Origin: Mesocentrotus franciscanus | Lineage: Eukaryota > Echinodermata > Echinoidea > Camarodonta > Strongylocentrotidae | Assembly: GCA_037976565.1 (NCBI GenBank) | Contig: CP137666.1 | Coordinates: 51,487,271-51,551,270, forward strand | DNA length: 64,000 nt | Direction of reading: 5' to 3' | Shown: positions 29,731 through 41,300 of the stretch, one piece after another | How the letters are laid out: each line of letters begins with the position of its first letter | Numbering within the stretch: the first letter of the stretch is position 1 | The notes under the pieces: model-generated | Told to the model about the DNA's origin: nothing | The model's database searches: none | The model's input: the letters and a program-made list of their open reading frames with translations, nothing else | Position numbers and translations under genes: made by a program

Positions 29731-32700
29731 GTATTTATAATGATCTCATTTGCAATTTCTTCCTTTCTATATGTTGTTTTAGAGATAAATAATCGAGCTT
29801 TATTTTGGAGTAGGACAGGAGTTGGGAGTCGGCCAGGCCAGGCACAACCCGGCGAGCAGCGAGTATCGCGCTCGTTGGCCGAATTGGCAGTGTCATTGTG
29901 TCGGTGTATGTGGGCTACTAGTACTAGTACCTGTGCATGCGCATGCCAGTGCTTGTACTTGCATATTGCACTGCTTTACAGCATCTAGCACTAGCAACGT
30001 CCGCGTCCGAGCTGGGATGGGAACTCGGGAGTGGCAGTGGAAGAGTGAAGAGACGAGTCTAGTCGAGAGAAGAAGTGCCATGCCATGACATTGGCATTGT
30101 CATTGAGTGGGCCACCGGTTTTATGAGGTGGTTGAAAATTGAAATGTGAATAATTAACTGGTTTCAGTGGTTTGTCCGGAATGGTATGTCTATGGACTAT
30201 GACTATGAGCAGGCTGCACTAATCAATCGTGACCACTATGAGCATGAGAGACACCACACCACAATTTCCTTGTTTAGTTGCTGAAAAGGCTTTCGACGAG
30301 TACTGGCATACGAGTAGAAGTAGAAGATGAGACTAAGTCATAAGTGTCTATAGATCTAGTATGTACAGTTAATTATTTATAGGCCCACTAGATCTAGATC
30401 AGGTATTGAGGCATGCGCATAATGTGAGATTATTCATGATTGGAATTTGTAATTGTATCAAATAACCAGTCCATCAACACCTACAACATAGCACTCCAGC
30501 AAAGCACTCCAGCAAAAACATAGCACTCCAGCAAAGTCAATACTGCGTATGGACCTCTAGCGCTGTACCATGTGCTAATAGGCAGCAATTTCACACATGA
30601 ATAGTCAATACACTTATAACACACAAATGCACACAATCACGATGATAAAACTGTAAGCAAGTTTGACAATGGACTCACGATTTTAATTTTTAAATCATTT
30701 GGTGAGTTGAAAAAATTGTATTTTACTGCTATTTAGGTGTCATCAATTGTCACTAAATAACCAATTTTTAGTGAAATCAGTTTAGTTTTGTACAGTGGTG
30801 TTTGAAATGTTGAGATCAATAAAACCGGTTTTAATACACAGCCAGGATAGCGATGCAGCTATGTGTGCAACATAGTACAAGTACAACTTACAAGTACAGG
30901 TGGGTGAGTGAAGCTGATCAGAGAGAACTTTTTAAAAAATCTTTACCTTTAGTACCTTTAATTTATTTACCGCAAATACAGGAAGAATGCTGAGACAGCA
31001 GTCGAGCTTCGAGGTCTTTCTTCTTAAATTGTTTTAATAGAATACCAACTATTAAAGTACTGTAGCAATTAGACAGAAATAACTGTCTGGTATGACTATA
31101 AGGAATTCTTTAATAAAACTGATATTTGTCAACCTTCCCCATATACACACGGTAACACTTGCTGCACGCACAATGACTGGATTAAATAGCTATTTTCACC
31201 GAAATCTAGTGAAAAGTTTGTTCCCGGTTTTTCTTTATCTAGACTTGATTGTTTAATTTATAAAAAATGATTAAAAAGAAAAATTGTTTTTCATGTACTG
31301 GTACATGTACTATAAAAAATATCAAAAAATCAATGTAAAACATCAAAATATAAGGACTTTCAGCTAATCTGATCGGCAATCACACACAAACTGCATTGCG
31401 TAACCTCCCCCACATTAACCCAAAGGACGCTCCCCAGTCTCTGTATAGAGGCGGTCAGTAGAGCCAGACGTCTCGGCAGAACAACCATCAATATCAGAGC
31501 CTGAAGCTTTCGGCCTATGAAGCAATATAAAATGTAACGAGAGATAGATTGCTCTTGAACATGTTGAAATACCCTCATATTACAGATATTGAGATGAATG
31601 GAATTGTAGCTGTGAAGTAAGTGATATTGGGTTATTTAAAGAGAAGGTTGAGTTCTGGGAAGAAGTGAAAAATAATTTGTGAGCGTGTTATCATTATATT
31701 ATGCAAGTGTGGAAGAACATCAGATAAAAACTGTTACCTGAAAAGCATGGCTCTTCAAATGCCTTAATATTCTAAATATGGCATGGAACATCATAAAAAT
31801 CGGGACAGATTTTTATGCCACATGTTCGTGTAGTCCCATATACATCTTTCTGTGTACAGTGCTTGTAACTTAACCAAGACTGGGCCAATTTTCTTATCAT
31901 TTTGATGATTCCAGAACCTTGCAGTACACACCAATACATATGCTAAATGATCAACCTTTCTGATTGATTCCACAACGTTTCTTTCACAATGCACTCGCAG
32001 GACCAGAACTCAACTTTATCTTTAAAGATCTATGTAAAATTTTGCATCCTAAAGGCTACTACTGTTTGTGAACAAAATAACCCATGTTTACAGTATTATA
32101 GATCCTTCCTTGGTCATATAATGTCATCCCATCTGTGTCTGTATCTTTTCAGAATTTGAAACATTCAACAAGATTAAGTCTTCAGTATATTGTAATGGAG
32201 CATGCATAATTAACCGTCATACTTTCTAGTTTGTACATATAAACCTCTCAGAATAATTTCATGCTTTAAAATACCGGTATTAAAAATTGCCAATAATATT
32301 TCAATGCATGTATGGAACTTTGACAATTTAATTGGAATTGATAAAGAAATATAACCCAACTCAAGCTCAGAATTAGGTAGTGATCTATGCTATGATACAT
32401 GCTTGAGTGACAAATATGCTGCAGTCACTTTCCTACACTAACTGAATTTTTCACACCAACCCTTGACCAAAGTCTACTCTTCAACTCTATCCCTATGTGC
32501 TTTTGACAAAACAAAACCTGTAGCAAATGTTGGGTCACCAATAACCACTGGGACCTCGAATTTATTACCCTACCACAAATCTTTCTTTGTTTTTTTTAAT
32601 TATCTCCAGGGAAGGATCAGGTTCTCTTTGTCACAAAGGAGGACCATGAGACCCCAATCAAAGAAGAACTCAAGTACCTTGCTGAGGAGGATGAGCCTGA

Positions 32701-34327
32701 AGGTAATTTGTTATTAATGATAACTTATACTTATAAAGTTATAATAATGATACGGTAATGATAATAATAACAAGAATTTAATTCGTCATTGAAACGAATT
32801 AGGTGGTCTGTCGTTAAATCTGAATAACTAGAAGGCTATACACATCTTTCAAGGAGAGCCAAATGCAAAACGAAAGAAAAAAATATATAAAAAAACCGAC
32901 CCACCTGGAATCGAGCCTGGGTCACCGGAATGAGAGTTGAGTGCTTTGACCAATGGACCAAAATATTTTATTTTTAATTTTTATCTTGAACGGACGCTCA
33001 TTCCGTTATTAATGGTCATAAAGAGATAAACATGGTATCAAATTGTTCAGGAAAAAATGGGAAATATCTTGAAAGAAAATAAAATGACGATTCTATGTTG
33101 CGTACGACCATGACGAACGAAAATCCTGCGTGCGGTCGTGCATGCGCGCAAAAATTTGAAATGCTTAAAATGGCCTGAAACGTACTCTACTTTGAATAAA
33201 AAATTATTTTGAGCATTTTAAATTTTTGCTCGCAGAGGTTCGCGTACGCGCGCATTTCTTGACCTCAAATTGACCAGACGGATATTGACCTTGATCATGA
33301 TAAATATGAATGAGAAATGACTTTCCGTTATGAAGATATGATAATGAGAAGATTTTCAGAAAATTTAACAAAATGGTGCCGGGATGACGTCACGATAACC
33401 TGATGACCTTGAAAATGTTGCTGTCACGTCTTATGACAATGACCTATGACTCTGCCAAAATTGAAAGAAATTGACTAAACTGATCTTGAATTATCCTCTG
33501 CACAAAAAAGTGCGGAGTATAAATAAAAAGAAAGAAATAATAAAGAAAGAAAATTCTGAAGAAATCAATAGGTGATCTGTCTATGACAGACCACCTAATA
33601 ATACTAATAATAGTATTATTGATAATAATAATACTATTAATATTAATAATGATGATTATGATCATAATAATAATTAAAAATTGATCATTGTGACTTTTTT
33701 TACAGCATGTTTCAAGCATTTGCGTCCAGAGACGATGGACTATTACCATTTGGAAATTATTATTGTGGCTTTGCTGTAGCTCTTGTCAGCACATAGTGCA
33801 CAAATTTTGTGATCATATTAATATATTAATCAAAGAATAATCTGCATTAGCTTTATGCTGTTTGACAGCATTAAAGCAGCAAATGAGTACAACATCTCCT
33901 TACACCACCAATTATTTCAACCACAGTGAACATTGCCACATTCAATATCACTCTTTGTTGGACCCACTACCTAGATTTCACGGACATTGTTAACATTATT
34001 TCCATTTTGTTGACAGGTTTGATCCTTGCTAATGGGGATATCAACTGGAACTGCCCTTGCCTTGGTGGCATGGCCAGTGGTCCATGCGGTATGGAATTTA
34101 GGGATGCCTTCTCCTGCTTCCACTACAGCACAACCGAACCCAAGGGGTCCGACTGCATAGACAATTTTCGCAAGATGCAGGAGTGCATGGTCACCTACCC
34201 TGAACTGTACCCTATGAACGACAAATCCGACCCTGATGAATCTGAGGATGTTGTACCGTCGGCTTCACAAGACGGGAGTGAAAAGGACCAAGTAGAAAGC
34301 ACAATGGACAAGGAGAATGTCAGCTAG
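29709..34327 (+). CDS. CHCHD4: Mitochondrial intermembrane-space import oxidoreductase CHCHD4/MIA40
   Basis: Oxidoreductase that traps cysteine-rich substrates entering the mitochondrial intermembrane space and inserts disulfides, recycled by the sulfhydryl oxidase ALR. Coding exons are 29709-29730, 32610-32702 and 34017-34327, phases 1 and 1, total 141 residues (human protein 142). The N-terminus MSYCRQEG and the [10 protein letters not shown] block are nearly identical to the vertebrate protein. The redox-active CPC is at residues 51-53, and the twin CX9C helices are Cys62-Cys72 and Cys85-Cys95. The tail after residue 100 is acidic and serine-rich, as usual. There is no cleavable presequence, as expected for the short animal form. 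A likely poly(A) signal AATAAA lies at 34902-34907. The gene is divergent from SLC35A3, with start codons 3.2 kb apart. Confidence 0.96.
29731..31630 (+). other. CHCHD4 intron 1, 5' part
   Basis: Apart from the inverted-repeat arm there is a GC-richer section (29810-30090) with open but unsupported frames, and triple GCACTCCAGCAAA direct repeats at 30490-30537. Confidence 0.5.
31433..31513 (-). repeat. Right member of the inverted repeat flanking CHCHD4 exon 1
   Basis: Complementary to 29126-29200, inside CHCHD4 intron 1. Either two opposite copies of one dispersed repeat or arms of a larger element. Confidence 0.65.
31640..32021. mobile_element. TTAA-flanked MITE family, copy 1 (382 bp, CHCHD4 intron 1)
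   Basis: TTAA at 31636-31639 and 32022-32025; ends AGAGAAGGTTGAGTTCTGG and the complement of AGATAAAGTTGAGTTCTGG. The interior has an AAAATCGGGAC/TTTTTATGCC patch able to pair locally. Near-identical copies are at 34492-34872 and 60461-60844. Confidence 0.9.
32610..32702 (+). CDS. CHCHD4: CHCHD4 coding exon 2
   Basis: 93 nt after a CTCCAG acceptor, encoding [20 protein letters not shown] and an acidic end, before a GTAATT donor. [10 protein letters not shown] is the conserved N-terminal block of CHCHD4. Confidence 0.93.
32770..33600. mobile_element. Dispersed repeat, copy 2, with AGGTGGTCTGTC ends
   Basis: Left AATTCGTCATTGA hairpin and AGGTGGTCTGTC; right GACAGACCACCT at 33585-33596, so at least 12 bp of inverted ends. 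It contains the block TTGAACGGACGCTCATTCCG shared with 9374-9909, and a tRNA-like sequence at 32897-32962. It lies in CHCHD4 intron 2. Confidence 0.65.
32897..32962 (-). repeat. tRNA-like sequence inside the dispersed repeat
   Basis: On the minus strand: TTGGTCCATTGGTCAAAGCAC resembles a D-arm/A box, and GGCTCGATTCC a T-arm/B box, at tRNA spacing. Stems are imperfect, so I call it tRNA-derived, not a tRNA gene. Confidence 0.55.
33596..33690. repeat. AATAAT-type microsatellite
   Basis: Runs of TAATAATAAT with interruptions between the dispersed repeat and CHCHD4 exon 3. Confidence 0.8.
34017..34327 (+). CDS. CHCHD4: CHCHD4 coding exon 3, catalytic CHCH domain
   Basis: 311 nt after a TTGACAG acceptor. 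It carries the whole functional core: [17 protein letters not shown], the CX9C pair ending AFSC, the [13 protein letters not shown] loop and the second CX9C ending MQEC. It ends TAG at 34325-34327. Confidence 0.96.
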
Positions 34328-34491
34328 CATGATAGGATACGGAAAAGTGCTGGACTTGATGGTTGAACCATTGTTTACACGAAATGAACATTCAATGAAG
34401 AGTTGTCCTAGTATTGATAAGTTTGGATGCTGCTGTAGTCACAAACAGAAGATGGAATTTCAGCTTGATGTGGGTATCACAGTGATGTTAA

Positions 34492-34872
34492 AGAGAAGGT
34501 TGAGTTCTGGGAAGAGATGACTAATAATTTGTGAGCATTATCATTGTTATTATGCAAGTGTAGAAGAACATCAGATAAAAAATGTTTCCTGGAAAGCATG
34601 GCTCTTCAAATGCCTTAATATTCTAAATATGGCATATAACAGCATAAAAATCGGGACGGATTTTTATGCCACATGTTCGTGTAGTCCCATCTGTGTACAG
34701 TGCTTGTAGGCTTTACCAAGACTGGGCCAAATTTCTTATCATTTTGATGATTCCAGAACCTTGCAGTACACACCAATACTTACATGTATATGCTAGGTGA
34801 CCAACCTTTTCTGATTGATTTCACACCATTTCTTTCACAATGCAATCGCATGACCAGAACTCAACTTTATCT
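34492..34872. mobile_element. TTAA-flanked MITE family, copy 2 (381 bp, CHCHD4 3' region)
   Basis: TTAA at 34488-34491 and 34873-34876. Full length and close to copies 1 and 3. It lies between the CHCHD4 stop and the first AATAAA, so it may be part of the mRNA. Confidence 0.9.
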
Positions 34873-34901
34873 TTAAGGATCAGTGTTATAGTGGTGACAA
34901 A

Positions 34902-34907
34902 AATAAA
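34902..34907 (+). promoter_or_regulatory. Candidate polyadenylation signal of CHCHD4
   Basis: The first canonical AATAAA on the plus strand after the CHCHD4 stop, 575 bp downstream. If it is used, the 3' UTR includes a complete copy of the TTAA-flanked 382-bp MITE family. Confidence 0.4.
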
Positions 34908-34909
34908 TC

Positions 34910-37900
34910 AAAAGTTAATTTGATTACGAAATACAGGTATATAGCCATTCTTTTCACAATGGAGAAGACTGACCATTATTTAAAATGCAAATGCAATATG
35001 TGGCATTAATTAGCAGTGCTAAAAATGATTGTGATTAAATTCTCACTTCTTGACTGCAACACACTTTAGGTAATATTAAAAAAGAGGCTAACATGTCTTC
35101 TCTTTTACGCTGTGGTTGAACTACATACGTTTATCTGGACTTTGACAAAATCATGTCCAATATATCATGTTTAAAAGAGGAATGAATGCTTCAAAAGAAT
35201 CGATACAGTGAAACTTCATTATGAAGATGACTGTTATAACAAAATTGTTATACATGTACATGTAACAAGATAATTTTCCAACTTCTATGCATTTCATTGT
35301 ACATTGTAAATTGCCCTGATGTAATCAGTTTTCAAAATGCAATATAAGAAGCAGTGTTCTAGTCCCAAGAGGTTTGTTGAGGTTTCTCTGCACTCTGTTT
35401 TTAGGCTTTCATATGGACCACTATTTGAACACTGCTTTTATAGCTTTTAGAGTGGGATCAAATGTACCATACATGATTCATAATTGAATGTGAAGAGAAA
35501 CCAAATATCTCTTGTGATGGCTATGTCCACATCCACTAAAAAATTCCAAATAAATTCATAAATTACAGAGTCTATGTATCACATTTCTTCCACATGTACA
35601 TGGAATATAAATGAAAAATTGCAAGTCATGTCATGTTCAGGCATTGCACATGGTGTAGGTATATCACAATTATTGTTTTGTTCAATTTGTTGTCACCTAT
35701 TAACTTATTTTCTTCCACACAACAGTCTCCAATTGTATGAGATTATAGTCGTGTTGTATTGTGCATCTTCAATCTTGACCAGCCAGTACCTGTATAACGC
35801 CACATTTTTAGGAAAAGGTCAACATTATCATGCTTTGATGTCTCAGTCTGACACATAGATATTGTGCAAAGGTTCAAACTTGAAGATTCGCATAAGAGAC
35901 AAAATTTCCATCTTAGACTGACAAGTCACTCCAATGTCTGAAAGCCATGGTCAGTTTGTAAATTTCTTGTTAAACAAGTGCACACCTTTTTTATCATGCA
36001 AGGTTCTGTCACATAAAAGATTGTAATTTTGAGCAGTAGTTATGATCTACCTAAAATTTGCAATTATTTTGGTTGTCTTGATTTCAGAAGGTCATTTTCA
36101 CTTTTTCAGAAGATGAAATTTTACTTGTTTTGTACTTATATAGGTGATATAGAATGTCCAGATACTTGACTGATCTCTTATTGCTCAGGACAGTCAAGTA
36201 TTTGAAAACAAATTTGATTATTAAGTTCATTTGCTAATACCAGGATATTAGTTGGTATTTGTTAAAGAGCAGTGAAATTTCCAATTTATCAACAAATTCT
36301 CGTGAAATGATCATTAATATAGCAAAAACAGAGTTTTTAGTAAATGAAAATCCAATCTTATGAGTAAGTTGCTCTTTAGACAAGATGGAAAATGATTTAT
36401 AAGAGAAATGAATAGGTAAAACTTTCAATGAAATGAGAGAAAGCAAACTTGCAGTCTTTTGATATGTTCATACAATCATGCCATTGGATGTTATTCTAAC
36501 CCTGTGCCAGTGGCCCAACAGGACAACTATTTATGAGAGAAAAGTTATATGTGATTGTATCAAATTCAGAAAAGGAAAAAATAACATCATGTTGTTAGTT
36601 TTCTTGTAGGTGACCTTAATTGCTACATGTACATGTGCAATGTGGTTTTGAAGAAAATCATAAACAAATCTTCTAGAGAAGGGAGACATGTTTACCATTT
36701 TTTTTTTTACTAATAAGGTACAAAAATGTTTTCTTTTACATGTTAAATACCGGGTAATATAAATCACCCCTTTTTTCTTAATAGTTACTTGCATTTTTAA
36801 TGAAATTGAATATATTGAATATTTTTCATGTTTTGTAATCACTCAGTGCTAAAATATGAGATTTCACTATGATCTATTGATAGTCTATTAAAATCATAAC
36901 CTTGATTGACACTTGCCATTTGTAAATTGTTGTGTAATGCTTCCTGTTCTTAACAAGGGAACCTTTGATTGGACAGGAAACTGTCGTGTACGGAAGCAGA
37001 AAATCAAAGACAATGAACTCGCTATTTTTTTCAAGCACAAAATTTACCAAAATGTACATGTACTTCTTTTACTTAATGACATAACAATTATGATGACATA
37101 ATGTGAGATGCATTGTACATGCCTCAGAGAAATGTTTCTTTCTAGGAAAGAAAATGGAAAATGAAAAACAACAAAACATCGATTGCAAACGGAGAGAATA
37201 TTTTCTCCATCACATTTCAAGCTTTTATTCTCAAGTTTATGTTGTTTTGTTGTTATGTATTCATGCTTAACTTTTCCACTAATAACTCTCAGTTGTTCAT
37301 TTAAAGTTTCAACTTTTGTTGTTGATTGCGCTCTTCAATAATGAATGACGGAGCTAACCCGAGACATGTACAATACACGTTTGGAAAGGGGGTTTCCTAA
37401 TAAACATTACCCAGTCACATCGACGACAGGGAGACCGAATAAAACAAAACAAAATTCACGTCGCTGCATGGCCAAGTATCGGTCGGTTTGGAATCTGTTT
37501 GAAGTGGATTTTGTGATGCGAATCATGTGACTTTGGTATAACTCCTTGATTTTGCCAACTCGTGACACGATAAAGCACACATTTTGTTTTGGGCTTGCCC
37601 AACAAAGCAACAGTGCCATAACATATGATTATGTATTACTAACTGGAATCGAGTTGGTCATTTTCTAGATGGGTCTGACCTTGGGTTGAACTACCGATGT
37701 GCAAGATAATTCACTCAAAGAAACTCGATAACCAGGGTTGAATTTACGTTCAACTAATGTTTACTTGTGCGACACTGTCTTGCTTATGCAAAGGCAAATT
37801 AATTACACAGAATAAGTCATTTACACTTTCATAATGCCATTAAAAAGAAAACTAAATCACAATAAAACGGGACCTACATTTATTTGAGCCCATCTCTGCA

Positions 37901-38170
37901 TATCAATCACTTGAAAGTATGTGTGCAGTAATCAATTATGAATCTTATGAATTATTGATCTTCCACAAACTCAACTTTTGATGAATCGATCTATTTTAAC
38001 AGCTCTTCTTAGGTGTATTAAGAATAATCAAATTGTTACTTTTTGATTTATCCGAAAACTAATTTCCAGACTGCCGTACTCAAACGGCGAGTAGCAAATA
38101 CACATATTTTAAAAATCAATATGGTGCGATATTAAACCTCGCCGGGTTTTAAGGAAATAATGCTGAACAT
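34910..38170. other. Intergenic AT-rich stretch, no supported gene
   Basis: Several frames of 60-100 codons exist but none has protein-like composition or splice support. A somewhat CpG-richer patch at 37330-37620 has overlapping open frames on both strands and no recognisable protein. Confidence 0.45.
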
Positions 38171-38177
38171 TACTCAC

Positions 38178-38277
38178 CCAAATTTTCTTCACCAGACGTT
38201 GATGTGTCACTCTGTTGGGGCGGGAAGCCTCTCCGTTGTCGGTAATCGCGGGACCACATTTTACTCCGATCTTCCAT
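38178..38277 (-). CDS. Orphan first coding exon, gene unknown
   Basis: Begins MEDRSKMWSRDYRQRRGFPP and ends GEENL plus one G (33 codons, phase 1) before a strong GTGAGT donor. An in-frame TGA lies four codons upstream of the ATG, supporting the start. A TATA-like TATATTTATA sits at 38395-38386. The local sequence is CpG-rich. I found no convincing downstream exon between 34.4 and 38.1 kb on this strand. The phase would permit splicing into SLC35A3 exon 2, skipping over CHCHD4, but nothing else supports that. Confidence 0.5.
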
Positions 38278-38399
38278 CAATTGATTTCAGACAGGGTAGC
38301 CTCTGCAGAAGCTGGTGATCTTCTGAGGTCTTGTGAACTGGTAAAAGGCGATATTTTATTGTAAACAGAAGCAGATGTTGTGGTGTATAAATATAGTGT

Positions 38400-41300
38400 G
38401 GATCATGTCATTGAGGGGGCACTGAACTTGTATAAATGGGGGAAGGGTCACCGGTCTTGGTGGTTAAAATACCAGAGAACAAGGTTATCAAATGAGGGAT
38501 GGGTATGGTGTGTCGTATGAATTTCCTAAATCTCTTCCTTTCTTACTATTTTTGTTGTTGTTTCCTTCTTTATCCTGGCCAGGGGGGCAATTTTTCCCCC
38601 GACAGCTTTACCGAGACCACCACGGGGTAGAAGTATTGATCTACGCGGGGAAGTAGGAAAGTGGTGGGCTAGTTTGCTTCAAGAGTTCACCCGCATAGGA
38701 AATATTACCTTATTCAGCTCTATAGGCCTATATAGAGGCCTATAGGCCTACTTTGTTTCTGTAGTGAAAATGTCTCCTTTAATCCGCAACTTTTAGTTTC
38801 ATCATGTTAATAATATTGTGTGTAGAACAAAGCTGCACATGATGATTCAATTCAATAGATAAATACCTCGATAAAAATGACGCACCTTTTATTTTTTCCG
38901 GGATTATTTCATGGAACGAAACGATATAATGTTAAGTTATGTACGAAAAAGAATTGGAGCTTTAAGAAATAAAATCAATGAATACAAACAAAATAATGCA
39001 ATCTAGAAGAAGAGGTAAATGAATATTCTAACCAATATAGCCCCCCCCCCCCCCGACAAAAAAAATCATAAATCATTTATCATTTTGTGATAGGTCGCAT
39101 TTAACTTTTTAATTAATGCGGTACGTGCTCATGATGTTGCGTCGTTTTATACCACCCCATGCATTCACCCCACCCCACCCATTGGCGGATCCAGGGGGGG
39201 CACAGGGGCACCCCCCACTGAGCGAATTTTCGGCCGAAGCGATTTTTCCAATTTTCCAATTTTCGGGTGCAAAAAAAAAAAAATGTGCTCACTACCGCGC
39301 CTGCCGCCTCTTTCAAATTCAAGTATTATATCGCAAAGGTATGTTATTGTTGTTGCTGTTGCTGTTGCTGTTGTTGTTGTTGTTGATGAATGGTTTAATT
39401 AAGAATATTGAAAATTACAGCCGGATGGCTGAATAACATTCAGTTTACAATAAAAGCATTTGAAACATCAACGTTAAAACAACGCGATATATGATCCATA
39501 TAGGCCTACATGTACCTGCAGTCCCATTTGATGGAGGCATATATGGAAATTATATGAATGCGAAGTCATGAGGCAGAGAATACAGATTTAAGCTTTCTGA
39601 CAAGAATGCATGGGCAGAAAGTCATGTTCAGGCAGCCCCATGAAGTCGAATGTGGAATACGTTTGAAAAGAAGTTAGTGTAAACTACGGGCTCATGTCAT
39701 GCGCGAGCGGCATCTGTTATTATTGAAAGGAGATAATCACCGCGTCAGTGTGTTAAGCAAATCAAAACATTCACAATATAATGTTATAATATAGTTAGTT
39801 TCATCGAAAGGGGGTTACATTTTGTACAGCTTATATATTGCACGGAATAGGTACCATGATATGTGTTCGGATGTGCCACGTAGAAAGGAAGAGACTGGTA
39901 TGCACTGTACGGCTTGCTAGCTGAGCTCAGTGTGTGCAAGATGGTGGGAGTCACTTCGCACCGTACATGAGGAAGAGGAATCCAATTTGACATTGTGACC
40001 TTATTCCATTTCCTCCGGGTCAGCTCTACGCCGATCGCGAGCGGCGAACACTGTGCACCAGTTTGTGGCTGCGGATGAAGGTCTTGGCTTTTCATAACTC
40101 GCTTGAAGAAAGAAAAAAAAGTCATTGAATCTCAGCATTGCAGATGAGCCTGCATTTACAAGAGAGATTTCAGTAGCTATGACCACCACTATATAGCAAG
40201 CGATTTCAGTCGAATGATCCTTTTCATAGTAATGCCTGGATCAGACATGTCAGCATTTAGTATATGCAATCAGCCATGCCAATTAATGGAATGCTGAAGT
40301 CCCATACGTCCTGGCCTTGGGATGGTCAACTCACGCGAGAAGCATATAAATTATAGGCCTAGTTATGAGATTAAATTTCTAAATGAAGTATGAAGGAGGC
40401 TAACTCAATCCTACCCCCATGCACAAGATAGAACCATGGCAAGGTTTTATTTCTTCTAAAATGTCTCATTTTCTGTATCATACATGTAATGTATTGTAAT
40501 GTAATGTCGATTCATTCCTCGGAGTTCACCATTAATTCTCTTTCTCCCCTCTCGATCACTCGACTACTTTCTCTCTCTGGTGCCCCATCCTCTTATTATA
40601 TTGGGATTACTCATGTAATTCCATGTGGAAATACAAAAGTTGCGTTTTTAACTCTTATTTTAGCAAATATCTTCCCATCTCTCCTCCCCCTGCCCCGCGC
40701 CTCTCCCCCTCCCATCTATCTCTCTCTTTCTCCCTATTACCTAAGCCTGAAATATATTTTAAATACTCAAGAAATACCTTACTTCCATGAGCATATCAAA
40801 TTGCGTTATTAATTCTTTTTTTATTATTTCAGCAGAGGATCAAAAATAATTAATTGTAATGACACACGAGAACCTTGATAAATAGCATTGCAAAGAACAA
40901 AAATATAAAAACATCACCCCCAAAACAATCAACATTCAGAGAATAAAAAACATCTACAGTTTTCCCCCAAAATAATAATTATGGAGAACTGAACATTGTG
41001 GATGAATTTTCTTCACTTAATATCTCTTGTTTGGGTCATTTTTCACTATCATTGTCCTTTGTAGTGCTATTTGTCAAGCTTCCCATTTGTTATTGCCATT
41101 TTTCCTCGGTTCATTTTATTTGTTATTCTCTATAATTAAAAGCTGCAGAAATCAACAGAATTTCAAGAATTAATGTTGTTAATCAGTGTAATACATTTAT
41201 TGATGATTCCCAAAATCATGCTCAAGAATCTTATCTACTGTTGAATAAAAAGAAAATACATTTAGTATTATGTGTGATATTCACAGCTAAAGGCAAACTT

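Noticed and set aside
29822..30088. Overlapping open frames on both strands in CHCHD4 intron 1
   Set aside because: Raised GC lowers stop frequency on both strands; neither frame has conserved motifs or splice signals.
37330..37620. Possible exon pair in a CpG-richer patch at 37.3-37.6 kb
   Set aside because: Frames open on both strands with no family resemblance and no donor/acceptor pair that links to the orphan exon at 38178.
39784..40125. 113-codon minus-strand frame
   Set aside because: No recognisable motif, no splice support, near short repeats; composition is not clearly protein-like.
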